19,556 nucleotides of DNA from Macrocybe gigantea (Eukaryota; Basidiomycota; Agaricomycetes; Agaricales; Callistosporiaceae): contig SJRY01000044.1 of the NCBI GenBank assembly GCA_011319805.1, positions 1 through 19,556 on the forward strand, in the 5' to 3' direction. Below are positions 9,919 through 19,057 of this stretch, in pieces. A program made the position numbers and the translations under genes. The notes beneath the pieces are model-generated. The model did no database searches, had not been told where the DNA came from, and saw nothing but the letters and a program-made list of their open reading frames with translations. Positions within the stretch are counted from its first letter, which is position 1; each line of letters opens with the position of its first letter.

Positions 9919-10605
9919 GTTGCCCAAGAATGCCTAGCGGTCGACTGCAATCGAGAGGTGATGCAAAACGACCGGGAAATGCTCGCGTATTTAAGGTCCT
10001 CAAAGTGCGCTGAGAGGGTCTACTGTCGGCGGCGGTATCCTACAATGACCGATGGACATCAGCCATTTGCAGAGCATCCTGCATAAATCCGGGAGTATGT
10101 CAGGAAGAATGGCGCCTAGCACAGCACTGAGGGGTTGATGGATACATCATCATTGAATTACGATTGGGCAGGATCGACATCGCATTCCTGTAAGCGCTCG
10201 ATACATGACCAACTAGGCGCCTTCTTTTCCGAATGTATAACCAGAAGTTGCCGATGAGAAATCTCCGAGGACAAAAGATGCCGAAAAGGCGCTGGACAGT
10301 CATCGATGCTCCCCAAGCTGCTTTTTATATGAGTTCCCGGAATGCAGAGGCGCACTCAGGTTGAGCAGTTGAGGGGCCATTGCCCGAGGAGCACGGCCAT
10401 GGACAATATGTTTTGCCCGCAGATCGACAATGGTCAGGTGTGTAGTATGCGGGAATCTGAACTCTTGAAATTGTTTCCCATCGTCGACACTTTGTCGAAC
10501 GTGAATCTGTAGTTGGAGCGTAGAGAACAAGATGATCGGCATATGCCATGTCTGTTCAGCCACGGACGCGTGTGACCAAACTCATAAGTACTGATCGCGT
10601 CCTCG
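9919..10605. other. Divergent spacer between metacaspase A and the RPC11 exon-1 copy
   Basis: Most of this aligns with 14191-14654, the spacer between metacaspase B and RPC11, so it is an old promoter region duplicated with the block. About 180 bases near 10034-10213 have no counterpart in unit 2. No gene is seen in it. Confidence 0.55.
10111..10221. repeat. Segment bounded by 9-bp inverted repeats
   Basis: GGCGCCTAG at 10111-10119 and CTAGGCGCC at 10213-10221 are perfect inverted copies bounding 111 bases. The segment overlaps the stretch missing from the equivalent spacer in unit 2. There is no clear target-site duplication, and the arms contain the palindrome GGCGCC, so chance is possible. 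Confidence 0.4.
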
Positions 10606-10748
10606 ATGCTCTTCTGTCTGACCTGCAGCCAACCTCCTCGTCATCTCCTCCGAAACCGGCTACAACAAATGGGCATGTAAGACCTGCCCATACGAGTTTC
10701 CTATATCCAAGCAAGTACGTGCAATTCCCTGCTCAGTGGCTCATCAGG
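10606..10748 (+). pseudogene. Truncated copy of RPC11 exon 1
   Basis: This stretch closely matches exon 1 and the first intron bases of the intact RPC11 at 14655-14795. It starts ATG CTC TTC TGT, but CCA (Pro) has become CTG (Leu). An extra base after the second zinc-binding Cys codon (TGCAGCCAAC versus TGCGCCAAC) shifts the frame. The rest of the exon is recognisable up to the donor site after 10714 (CAA|GTACGT). Homology stops at about 10748, inside the former intron, and exons 2-5 are absent. Confidence 0.85.
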
Positions 10749-10761
10749 TCCATGCACAAAC

Positions 10762-10796
10762 AATTTTCAACACTGTTTTTTCATCGGTTGAAAATT
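10762..10796. repeat. Inverted repeat at the edge of the RPC11 fragment
   Basis: AATTTTCAAC (10762-10771) and GTTGAAAATT (10787-10796) are perfect 10-bp inverted arms around a 15-base, T-rich loop. They lie about 14 bases past the point where homology with unit 2 ends. AT-rich short repeats (ATTCATTAATATTCATT) follow directly. Confidence 0.55.
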
Positions 10797-10928
10797 CATT
10801 AATATTCATTGGCAGTTAGAGACTGTGAATAATCCATCCGTCCACCAGTCATACGACGGCTTTTCGTTCACCTTTTCAACCTGCCTCGCCTGCTTGCGCA
10901 ATTGACTAGGGTTCCTTGAGATCTTCTT

Positions 10929-10962
10929 TAGACGTCGACTTTTCAGTATAAGTCGACGTCTA
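10929..10962. repeat. Perfect 13-bp inverted repeat with 8-base loop
   Basis: TAGACGTCGACTT (10929-10941) and AAGTCGACGTCTA (10950-10962) are perfect inverted copies separated by TTCAGTAT. The arms also contain the palindromes GACGTC and GTCGAC. It could form a stable hairpin in RNA or DNA. No neighbouring gene explains it. Confidence 0.7.
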
Positions 10963-11522
10963 TGTTGCCGTTGAACACAACTGCTCCCTATGGTGCGGTG
11001 CAAAAGCCACGAAACGACAAGCACATGCTCCATCCATCGTAGCTCCTGATGAGACAGTGCCGAAGCTTTTCTCCCATTACACTGAGACGGACACATCTCG
11101 ATCACAACGGCGAGTTGTTCCAATTTTCAGACCACACTGGACGGATGCATATTTTCGGAGCTGCCGTCGGAGCTTTAGAGGATGAAATGGACTATGCTAG
11201 ACTTGAACGCGGCTGGAGAAATGGATTTGAAAGTGAAGATTTATTGACGCAGTACCTAGAGCATTGCCATCGTATTATTATCGGTCCGCTCTCTCTTGTG
11301 TACTTCGCGGGAAACATCACTGAGAAAGTCATATCTGGACGAAAAAAAAAAATCAGTTAAGCATCTGTCAACTGACATCCGTATGTGTAGACCACGATTT
11401 GCACGACACTGGAGCATGCCGCGAGTCGCATTTCCTAACCCGTCGTCACAAGAAAATATGGGCAATTACAGGACGTTGTCATGGTGGAATTACGTGCAGT
11501 ACATTTCTGCTCGACCTTTGAA

Positions 11523-13143
11523 TCAAACACTGAAAAAGTTCATCTCCAAGTTAAGCCCTTTCTGACGCAAGGCCTCGAGAGCACAGAACGACGCGAATGA
11601 TTCAAGCCCTCGTTCAGGCTTTGCGCCCCTAACCTTGATGGTTTCGATACGATGCACAACACTGTGTTCCCCGATGTCTTCCCACCGACTCTTCACGACG
11701 CCGACCAACAGCGAGAATATGGTATCATAATCCGACTCTCGAGTGGATCGAGCATGGAAGTTGTATTCGAGGCGTTGCAGTTGAGGCAGAACGACTTTAT
11801 CCTGTTCGCCGGTCACTGCGAGAGACTCGAGGATGTCGTTGTAGATGCAGAACCTATTCTCGGTGAGTTTGAGCACCGTCAACGTCGAGATAAGCGGGGC
11901 ATAACGCGCCCATTTCGCCGTGCTAATCAGAATATGTTCCAACGCGAACGTCTTGAGCATACATTTAGATTCTGATATAAAATTCCGAATGCACTTGTGC
12001 GACAGAGCGTATTTGTCAGGATCATCCTCCCAGGATCGAATGGCGAGCGTCAAATCTTGAAGAGCAGGCAATTCAAGCCAATTCATCAGAGTGGTAAAAG
12101 GGGTACCATTCCTCCAACCACCCTCCTCAAATGTTTCGAGGGACACCAAGGTGCGGTGAACGAGACGTGTGGGTGGAATGGGGCTGGATATGTCCTCGAC
12201 CACCCGACAACGCATGTGCAATAGGCTATCGCATGTAGTAAGAATATGCAAAGCCTGAGATAGTTCTACCGGCAAGAGTGACACCTTCCGAAGTTTCCGG
12301 AGCTGATACGAAGGGAACTCGTCGATGTATACATTGCAGAATTCGGCCTCGTCTAGCTGTGGTGCACGTATGGGAGCGAAGGAAAACGTATTTATCAGGG
12401 ATGCACCAAGACTGAGAAATTTCAGCTCTGGAAAATTCCAGAATGAAGGCGTCACCGCTCCCAAATGCTTCATTTCAGTTTGTCGAATATAATCCGGGCT
12501 TCTCGCCAACGATGGGATGAATCACGAACTTCGTCCAGGAATCGTGGAGGCGCATTCTTGAAAGAGTACCGGGCATCTCGTAAATCCATGCCAACATTCA
12601 AATAATGGTTGCCGGATCTCGAAAGACACCAGATCGTTTGAGCCGCGCGTCTCATCAGATCCCGGTCTTTTATCTGGAAATCTATGTTGATCCAAAGCGA
12701 TGGCATGGAAATCGCTATCGTCCTCCATTGTTGACAAACGGATGCAAGCGTGAACGGGATATCCATCAGATTCGGAGGAACCCGGTCAAGGTAGCTGGAG
12801 GTGCTATCCGGTTCCTCTCTCTGGAAAAGCGAACTGACGTAGATGACGAATATCGAGGCAATAACCTCGACAGGCAGCATTCGAAATTTGGATAGCACCG
12901 ACAAGTGCTCTTTCCTATAGAGTTCCAACCTGTTCTTAAACCGCTGCAGACGGGAAATCTGATCCTCCAGGTTCGCTATCTCGGATGAGATTTGAGCGAC
13001 AAATTCCTCGCCCAGGCGACGTTCGCCATCGGAAGGAACGTGATTGGTGCCAAGAAAGGGAATCAGGGGGAAGAGAGTGGTTTTTCATCTGGGGAAGGGA
13101 GAATGGAGTTGCAAGAAGGGCAGATATCGACATTGGGCGACAT
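11523..13143 (-). pseudogene. F-box/LRR-like protein, copy 2 (two single-base frame breaks)
   Basis: This is a paralogue of the gene at 1957-3568 with the same layout. ATG at 13143 gives MSPNVDICPSCNSILPSPDE, followed by a coiled coil, the F-box core (LPVEVIASIFVIYVSSLFQ), VCQQWRTIAISMPSLW, and an LRR region ending LEMNFFSV at 11523. The F-box, broken in copy 1, is intact here. Two single-base losses break the frame: at 13066-13070, where copy 1 has six C in the coding strand and this copy five, giving an early stop; and near 12479-12483, where ARIIFD runs into a stop and the LRR part continues in another frame. From about 12550 to 12810 the DNA is about 97% identical to copy 1; beyond that, through the LRR part, it is visibly far more diverged. 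It may be a pseudogene or a victim of base-calling errors. Confidence 0.7.
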
Positions 13144-13619
13144 GGTCGGACGAGTCAGAGTGTTGTTTACCACGTGGTGGACCACCTCGATGCTGCAAGG
13201 ACACGTTGCCCAGCCCTGTTTGATAAAATGAACAAAAACAAGCACCTGAGCCTGATGGAAAAAACGAACGTGAGGCGGATATTTATGTTCTTGATCCGCT
13301 CTGCAGCTGCGGTCGTTGCGTTCCTCAAGAGAACCATAGTTGCTCCTGAAATTTTGAGGGCGTGTTGGGCTCCGGAGCAACCAGGACGGCAATGAGCTAG
13401 CTTGCAGCCCTAGGAGTACGAATTTCATCATAAATACTGTGTAGAATGACAGCGACAATTAGAAGATCCAGTAACATCTTGTCGCTGCTTTAAGCCTCCT
13501 GCCCAACCCGCGTGGCTCCCAGAGGCATCCTTGCTATTGTGGTTAGAGCTGGGTCGCAATGCGCTGCACAGGGCGGGTACGGTGGAGAAATGGAGATTAT
13601 TTCACGCGCAGAGACGTTG
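13144..13619. other. 5' flank of F-box copy 2 and junction to metacaspase B remnant
   Basis: From 13144 to about 13385 the sequence aligns with the flank of F-box copy 1 (3569-3825). From there to about 13619 it matches neither that flank nor the 3' half of metacaspase A, so the region marks the break that removed the 3' half of metacaspase B. No gene is seen. Confidence 0.5.
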
Positions 13620-14190
13620 TGGCGAAACGCATAGACAAAGCCTCACGCGTGCAGAAATGCGCCCTTCGTCTCGTGGTCGGCGAGTAAGACGTCTGATGCA
13701 AGAATCGGCAACATCTTTGAAGAAAAGCAAAAGTGACTCACGGCTGACATTGTCAGAGTTAAGCTTCCACGGCCAGCGACTACCATGAAGTGGATCGAAG
13801 ACCGTAGGAAAAATCTCGGAGATGGATGCAGGATACTCACAATGGAAGAACAATCATTCATTATACTGATCATCGCTAACCAGCCATTCGATGGCACTGA
13901 GAATGTTTTCTATCGTTCGGCTCCATCGGATTTGAAGAATTTTCACGTAGGATGACGCTTTTTTCAACATTATAGATATCTTTTCATCACGAGACAACAA
14001 AACGGATCCTGAAATGTGGGGCTGACCTTTGATGGATTTCGCCACCGAAAGCACATCGTGCTTCCCGGCTTGCATCTCTGGGTCCTGTCCGTCGTAGCTG
14101 CAACCAATCTGGGGAAAAGAAATACTGCAAGTGCAACGTATTAAAAGCAGTCCAAACTGGACTCACGAAAGCGGCTTTGATGCTGGTCAT
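13620..14190 (-). pseudogene. Metacaspase copy B, truncated and inactivated
   Basis: The exons match copy A: 14190-14167 (MTSIKAAF), then IGCSYDGQDPEMQAGKHDVL, then SAIEWLVSDDQYNE. Several lesions are visible. An extra A near 13920 (GAGCCGAACGATAG versus GAGCCGACGAGG in copy A) shifts the frame. A CGA codon has become the stop TGA at 13854-13856. In the His-motif exon the catalytic His codon CAC has become CGT (Arg, 13769-13771), and one base is lost just after it. Homology to copy A fades after the next exon, around 13620, so the exons carrying the catalytic Cys are gone. Because the His codon and the Cys exons are both lost, this copy cannot encode an active peptidase even if the indels were errors. 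Confidence 0.85.
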
Positions 14191-14654
14191 ACTGCCAAAG
14201 AGTGCCTCGTGGTCAACTGGAATCGAGAGGTGAGGTAAAATACCCAGGAAATGTTCGCATATTTAAGGTCCTCAAAATGCACTGGCAGGGTCTCCTGGGC
14301 GGCGGTGCCCCACTAAGCGCCTTCCTTTCCCATGAATAACCAGAAGTCGCCACGAGAAATCGATTCCGAAGACAGAAGACGCCAAAAAGGTGCTGGACAG
14401 TCGTCGATGCTTCACACCTCAAGCTGCTTTACATGAGTTCCCTGAAAGCAGAGGTGCGCTGAGGTTGAGCAATTCAAGGGCCGTTGCCGAGGAGCATGGC
14501 GTGGACAATTGAGCGTCGAAAGTGTTTCCCATCGTCGACACTCTGTCGAGCGTAACTCTGTAGTTCAAGCGTATAGAGAACACGATGATCTGTTCTCCAA
14601 GCATACTGTATATGAATTTAGTCACACGCGTGCGAGTCCGTGATCGCGTCCCCG
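14191..14654. other. Divergent promoter region upstream of RPC11
   Basis: This is the spacer between metacaspase B (-) and RPC11 (+), homologous to 9919-10605 in unit 1 but about 180 bases shorter. It should contain the RPC11 promoter. I see no clear TATA element near the ATG at 14655 and no further gene. Confidence 0.5.
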
Positions 14655-15268
14655 ATGCTCTTCTGTCCAACCTGCGCCAACCTCCTCGTCATCTCCTCCG
14701 AAACCGGCTACAACAAATGGGCATGCAACACCTGCCCATACGAGTTTCCTATATCCAAGCAAGTACGTACAATCCCTGCTCAATGGCTCATCAGGCCCTC
14801 GTATAGCTCTGCTCACTTGTTCTGGCACCTCCTCGACGCTCGGACCGGTCGTACAGATGACATCGAGGACGAAACTGAAGCGCAAAGAGGTCGATGACGT
14901 TCTTGGAGGCGATGAGATGTGGAAAGACGCAGATAAGACGATGGGTGAGCGTTGTTTCTCCCGGACTTGCGTTTCTGTCTTGGGGCGATGCGAGATGGAG
15001 AGATTGACCTTTGCGACTCCCAGCTACCTGCGACAAGTGCAACAACAATCAGGCGTACTTTTATCAGCTTCAGATCAGGTCCGCCGATGAACCCATGACG
15101 ACGTGTAAGTGGTCCTGCCTTTACTGAACCTTTCCGCTTTTTCACTCTCTTCCCTTTTTTTCCTAGTCTATCGGTAAGATTTCCCGTATTCTACGCCAGT
15201 AACCGCTTGATTAACACGCGGACCGGGGCAGATGCACCGCTTGCGCGCACCAATGGCGCGAAAACTAA
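14655..15268 (+). CDS. RPC11: RNA polymerase III subunit RPC11 (POLR3K/Rpc10)
   Basis: This is the small zinc-ribbon subunit of RNA polymerase III (POLR3K in animals) that promotes RNA cleavage, termination and reinitiation. Five exons join in phase to 106 residues, close to the usual 108: 14655-14762, 14857-14944, 15024-15104, 15167-15173 and 15232-15268. The N-terminal zinc ribbon reads FCPTC...WACNTCPYEF. The linker carries the family signature KRKEVDDVLGG. The C-terminal TFIIS-like ribbon reads ATCDKC...QLQIRSADEPMTTFYRC, including the catalytic acidic pair (D-E in RSADEP), and ends TACAHQWREN. All four Cys pairs are present. Exon 4 has only seven bases; without it the RSADEP-to-FYRC frame would fail. 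It is the intact counterpart of the exon-1 fragment at 10606-10748 and converges on KHA1. Confidence 0.96.
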
Positions 15269-15680
15269 GCATCTTGTCCTTAACCATCAAAACATTGAAT
15301 TGCAACTTTATCTCCCAGTTCTGCACGTTCCCCACTTATGGCGCGCCGCTATGGCTGCTGGTCTAGCAGAATGTGATCCAATGGACGAGCCGCTGAAGAA
15401 CCCTACTCTGAGCATCTATTCAGGGGTGGGGATTGCTCGGGAAATGAGGTATATACCGTCCGAGTCGATATCCTTCCCATCGTTCAACGATACTGATCTA
15501 CAATATGGTACGATAATGAAAAAAGCAGAGACCATGATAATAGTACAGGTTGATCGGTAATCTGACAATGTAAAACGTTATGAACAGAAGGAAAAAGGGA
15601 AAGCGGGTCGTTCCATGAATAATACAGACCGTGTCATGATGAAATCGTTCATAGAACTCGGTGTCTCCGCCGGTGCCGTT
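15269..15680. other. Convergent 3' spacer between RPC11 and KHA1
   Basis: This stretch is between two stop codons on opposite strands and so should hold both 3' untranslated regions. No coding, RNA or repeat signal stood out. Confidence 0.5.
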
Positions 15681-18600
15681 TTAGTCCACCAAAGCGGCAG
15701 CCTGGACGACGACAGCCCCATTCCCGCATCTCGCGACCACAAACGCCGTTGCAACGTCTCCGATTGTTTTCTTCACCTCGCTCCCTACGCTGCCATGCTC
15801 GTCCATAATTGCCTTCAGCTCCGACCGGTGGTCTTCTACCGCCATGCGGCGTGAGCGCCCAGCCACGACGAGAAGGCGCGTGTGCCGGCTATGTGAGACA
15901 ATCTGCTGGTTTGCCTCCTGGATCGCGGCATGTAGCGGGACAGGCGTCGATAGCTCTTTAAAGTTGATCCTAGAAAGCGCGTCGGATGTCGCTGGCTGGG
16001 AGCTCGAATCATTTTGTACGCCGGTGTATCGCGTCCAGAGGATGTTGTCCGCGGTCTCGGACTGCAGTCTGACTTCAGTGTTTTGTTGGCCGTAGACTGT
16101 GTCCGGAAAGCCTGCGATGCCCTGCAGGAATGCAAATCAGTAATTATGAAAATATAAATTCCACCAATATTCACTTACAGAGGCGACCGTCTGAGTATTT
16201 ACCTCTTCTGGTAACAGGCTCTTGATTTCACTACCAGTGATGGCAGCACTTACAGGAGCGATGAGAGTCGTTGCTTCAACGTCTTTCTTCCTCAGCCTTA
16301 GAACCGTTGCTGTCATCTTCGGATTCTCGCAGATCTGGACAACAAATTCGAGCGCAAGCCTATCATCTGGGCCACCGAAGAACGGCAGGAATAGGTGAGT
16401 CTTGGGTGACATTGATGGTGCCATGCCCGGCATAGTCTGATCGACGAATAGCGCGACATCGCACTTTGCTCGCGCAAATACGCCACGGACAAATTGCGAA
16501 TGAATAACTGAAGCTGTTTTTTCCACTGTATTTGAGGACTTGAAGAGGGCATCGAATGGATTGTTGATAGGCGATTTCAAATTCGGGGTATTGGGCTCGG
16601 TGGTCATCACTGTGTCGTTCGCACCATCGACGACAGGTGGAAGCCAAGGCAACATGATCATCTCTGAAGCGTGGTTTTGCGCATGCTCTGACACGCTGTA
16701 CGCTAGGTCGTCGTATGGTACGATAGACAATGATGGTGTGATCGGGAGTTCATTGAGTGACCAAACATTCGGAACACAGCCAGCACTGCGTCCGTATGAA
16801 GCAAAGTCTCTGCGGCGGACGATTTCATGACTGCAGATACACGATCCGACAGCTCGATTAAACGTAGGGCCTCGATGGCCAGAGGTTGCTGGAGAACTGG
16901 AGATTTTGCTGCTGAACGTTGGCTTTCCGGATGATCGTGTAATAAGCAAAGGGTGAGATCCTGTAGGAGGTTGGACGAGTTGAGCAAGAGCCATCGCTCC
17001 TGGCAGATGTTCCAGCTTGTCCAGAACAACCGTGAACCTTCTTTTGGCAACGCCTTCCTCTTGCGTCAATTTCTTATCTCTTCTACGACCCATCTCATCG
17101 TCGGCAACATTGTCGAAGTTGGCACCCGTCGCCGAAATCCGTACACGTAGATGCATCGGGTATAAGCTCGTTACCATCGGTGTCGTCATAAATGTGAGAA
17201 CCAAAGCCTCCAAGACGAACATAGAAAACACTTTCTGGGCGGATGATGAGAAAAAAAGAGATTCCCCAGTATATCTCGGCGTACCTGTGACAGAATGCCA
17301 GCGGACAACCCAACGTTGAGGACGATCAGTTCCACCAAACTAGATCAAGCAATCAGCAACGAGGACGTATAGCTCACAAGGTACTCGCACCCTTTACAGC
17401 TCATCAAGGAACCGATTGCGCCAGCTTCTCGCCACTTGAATCCGGCGCCATATTTGGCTGCCAGTGCACATCCGCCAAATTTCCCCACAAAAGCAGTGAA
17501 TATGATTGCAATCGTGTAACCCCATGTGATTCCTGACAATATGACGTCAGGAGTCTGAAAGCATATCTGAAAGCGACCCACCATCGTTCAAAAGCCTAAG
17601 ATTGGTAGAAAGCCCAGAAAGTGTGAAATACTCCCAACCAGTTAATAAATCCATCGAAACGGAGCCATTGAAATTGCGACACACCAAGGGAAGGAATATG
17701 ATAGAAACCATGTCTTCTAGCTTCTCGGTTAAGGCAATGGCTAAACCACCCTCCCGAGGAACAATGACACCAGCTACGAATGCCCCTGTCCAGAGTGTCA
17801 TGGCTCAGCCGGGGATAGAGAATCAAGGCGAGACTCACCGAAAATAGCATGCACTCCGATAACGTCAGTGAAGAAGGCAGATCCGAAGAGAACCAAAATC
17901 GTAATCGTCATGAAGGAAACCGTGGGACCGCTCTCAACTGCAAGAATAGTGGTTAGGAACAACGCAGTTCAAGAAGGAAAGAAGCTGACTGGAGCCGGTT
18001 CTGATAGCAATCCATTTTAAAACCCGTTTAACGGGGAATAATAAGAATAAAGTCCACCCAACGCAAACCATAAGGATCCATAGAGCAGTTAGGCCTGAGC
18101 CAGCGTTTACCAACGCGACGCTGAGAGCGAGCAATACCCATCCAACTGAACCGAGGTTGACTAAGAGGTCTTTGCGCACATAACGACGGATAGAAGACAT
18201 ACTGATATCGTTACCAACTCCGGCAGAAAGGACAACTATCCCAACCGTAGTATCCAGCAACTTGAGCTCCGTAAGGATTCGACATAGTACCGGAAAGGCC
18301 GTGATGGAGTAAGCAACGCCAGCAAACAGCATAAAATGCGTGAATTCGATGTTCTGATTGATGAACTGCTTATAAATGGCGACCGAGAGGCCCGCTCCAA
18401 TTCCAAAAGGCAAGATCATGCCGGCTAGTGCAACGATGGTAGATAACCGCCAATTCCGCTTGATGACAGCACCTTCTATCTCCAACCCGACGAGGAAAAG
18501 GAAAAGACAAAGGCCGATGTTGGCCACGAGACTGAGATAAGACTGAGAAGCATCCGGAAATATGTGTTGCGTGAAGCCAGGTATACATCCTGCATAAGGG

Positions 18601-19057
18601 TTAATTAAATGAAGGTGGCGTTCTGATAGCATAGAAGTCACCGAAGGCAGTTGGACCTGAGCGGAACGAGCGCGTCAGTCAAAAGCCTCGGCAAGTCAGG
18701 TGTGAGACACGCTACCCAAAATAATTCCTCCCAAGACTTCCGCGATGACCTTTGGCTGCCGTAGCTTCTGCAGCCCGAGTGATAAGAAGCTAGCAGTTGC
18801 GATGATTATACCTGGATATATGCGTCGGCGTGAAGTCATACTAATGCATCTATCATTGACATACCAACTTGAATGATCCAGAGACGAATCGGATCCTTGA
18901 AGTTGATCTCGGTGGGATCCTTGCCGCTCAGCAGCCCGCCCTATGAGCAAGAAGGTCAGATTGAAGGTGACGTGTCAGAAGAAAAACATGCTTGCTCAGC
19001 AGCCTCCCTCTTGCCATACTGAAAGAGACTGATAACTTGGTTCGAGAACTCGGGCAT
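15681..19057 (-). CDS. KHA1: K+/H+ antiporter of the Kha1 type (CPA2 family)
   Basis: Kha1 exchanges K+ for H+ across an endomembrane and supports pH and potassium balance. Exons after the first: 18940-18865, 18811-18716, 18656-18642, 18589-18203, 18145-17990, 17937-17839, 17785-17685, 17630-17582, 17532-17391, 17339-17285, 17234-16179 and 16121-15681; every junction is in phase. They give about 890 residues; yeast Kha1 has 873. Motifs in order: LLSGKDPTEINFKDPIRLWI, PKVIAEVLGGIILGPTAFG, PGFTQHIFPDASQSYL, NIGLCLFLFLVGLEIEG, AFPVLCRILTELKLLDTTVG, the ion-site motif GVGND, FGAFVAGVIVPREGG, and GAIGSLMSCKGLVELIVLN. A long cytoplasmic tail follows (SIVPYDDLAYSV, FLPFFGGPDDRLALEFVVQ) and ends VVVQAAALVD. 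The first exon is unsure: ATG at 19057 or 19017 would both need a weak donor. A tail segment at about 16760-16890 is out of frame relative to the family. One 15-nt exon (18642-18656) supplies PTAF. Confidence 0.92.

Larger units (their letters stand above)
7929..10748. repeat. Duplicated block, unit 1 (F-box relic, metacaspase A, RPC11 fragment)
   Basis: The order and strands (F-box -, metacaspase -, RPC11 +) are the same as in unit 2 at about 11523-14795. Alignable stretches include the metacaspase 5' half (9373-9918 against 13640-14190), most of the spacer, and RPC11 exon 1 with the start of its intron. The right edge falls at about 10748, inside RPC11 intron 1. Confidence 0.75.
10749..11522. 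other. Unassigned sequence between the two duplicated units
   Basis: I recognise no gene here. Open frames exist at 11049-11360 (+, 103 codons, containing RLERGWRNGFESEDLLTQYL) and 10806-11123 (-, 105 codons), but neither shows a known motif or supporting splice sites. A run of A lies near 11342-11351. The region also contains the two inverted repeats listed separately. Confidence 0.4.
11523..14795. repeat. Duplicated block, unit 2 (F-box copy 2, metacaspase B, RPC11 5' end)
   Basis: This is the direct repeat of unit 1. It holds a near full-length F-box gene, a metacaspase cut short on its 3' side, and the 5' end of the intact RPC11. Homology to unit 1 ends at about 14795, just after CTCATCAGG in RPC11 intron 1. 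RPC11 continues intact beyond it, so unit 2 is the ancestral location of that junction. Confidence 0.75.

Noticed and set aside
11049..11360. 103-codon plus-strand frame as a gene
   Set aside because: There is no recognisable motif or splice support, and it lies in decayed intergenic DNA; it is reported only as unassigned.
16703..17050. Separate 115-codon gene within KHA1
   Set aside because: It contains Kha1-family tail sequence in a shifted frame, so it reflects indels rather than a second gene.
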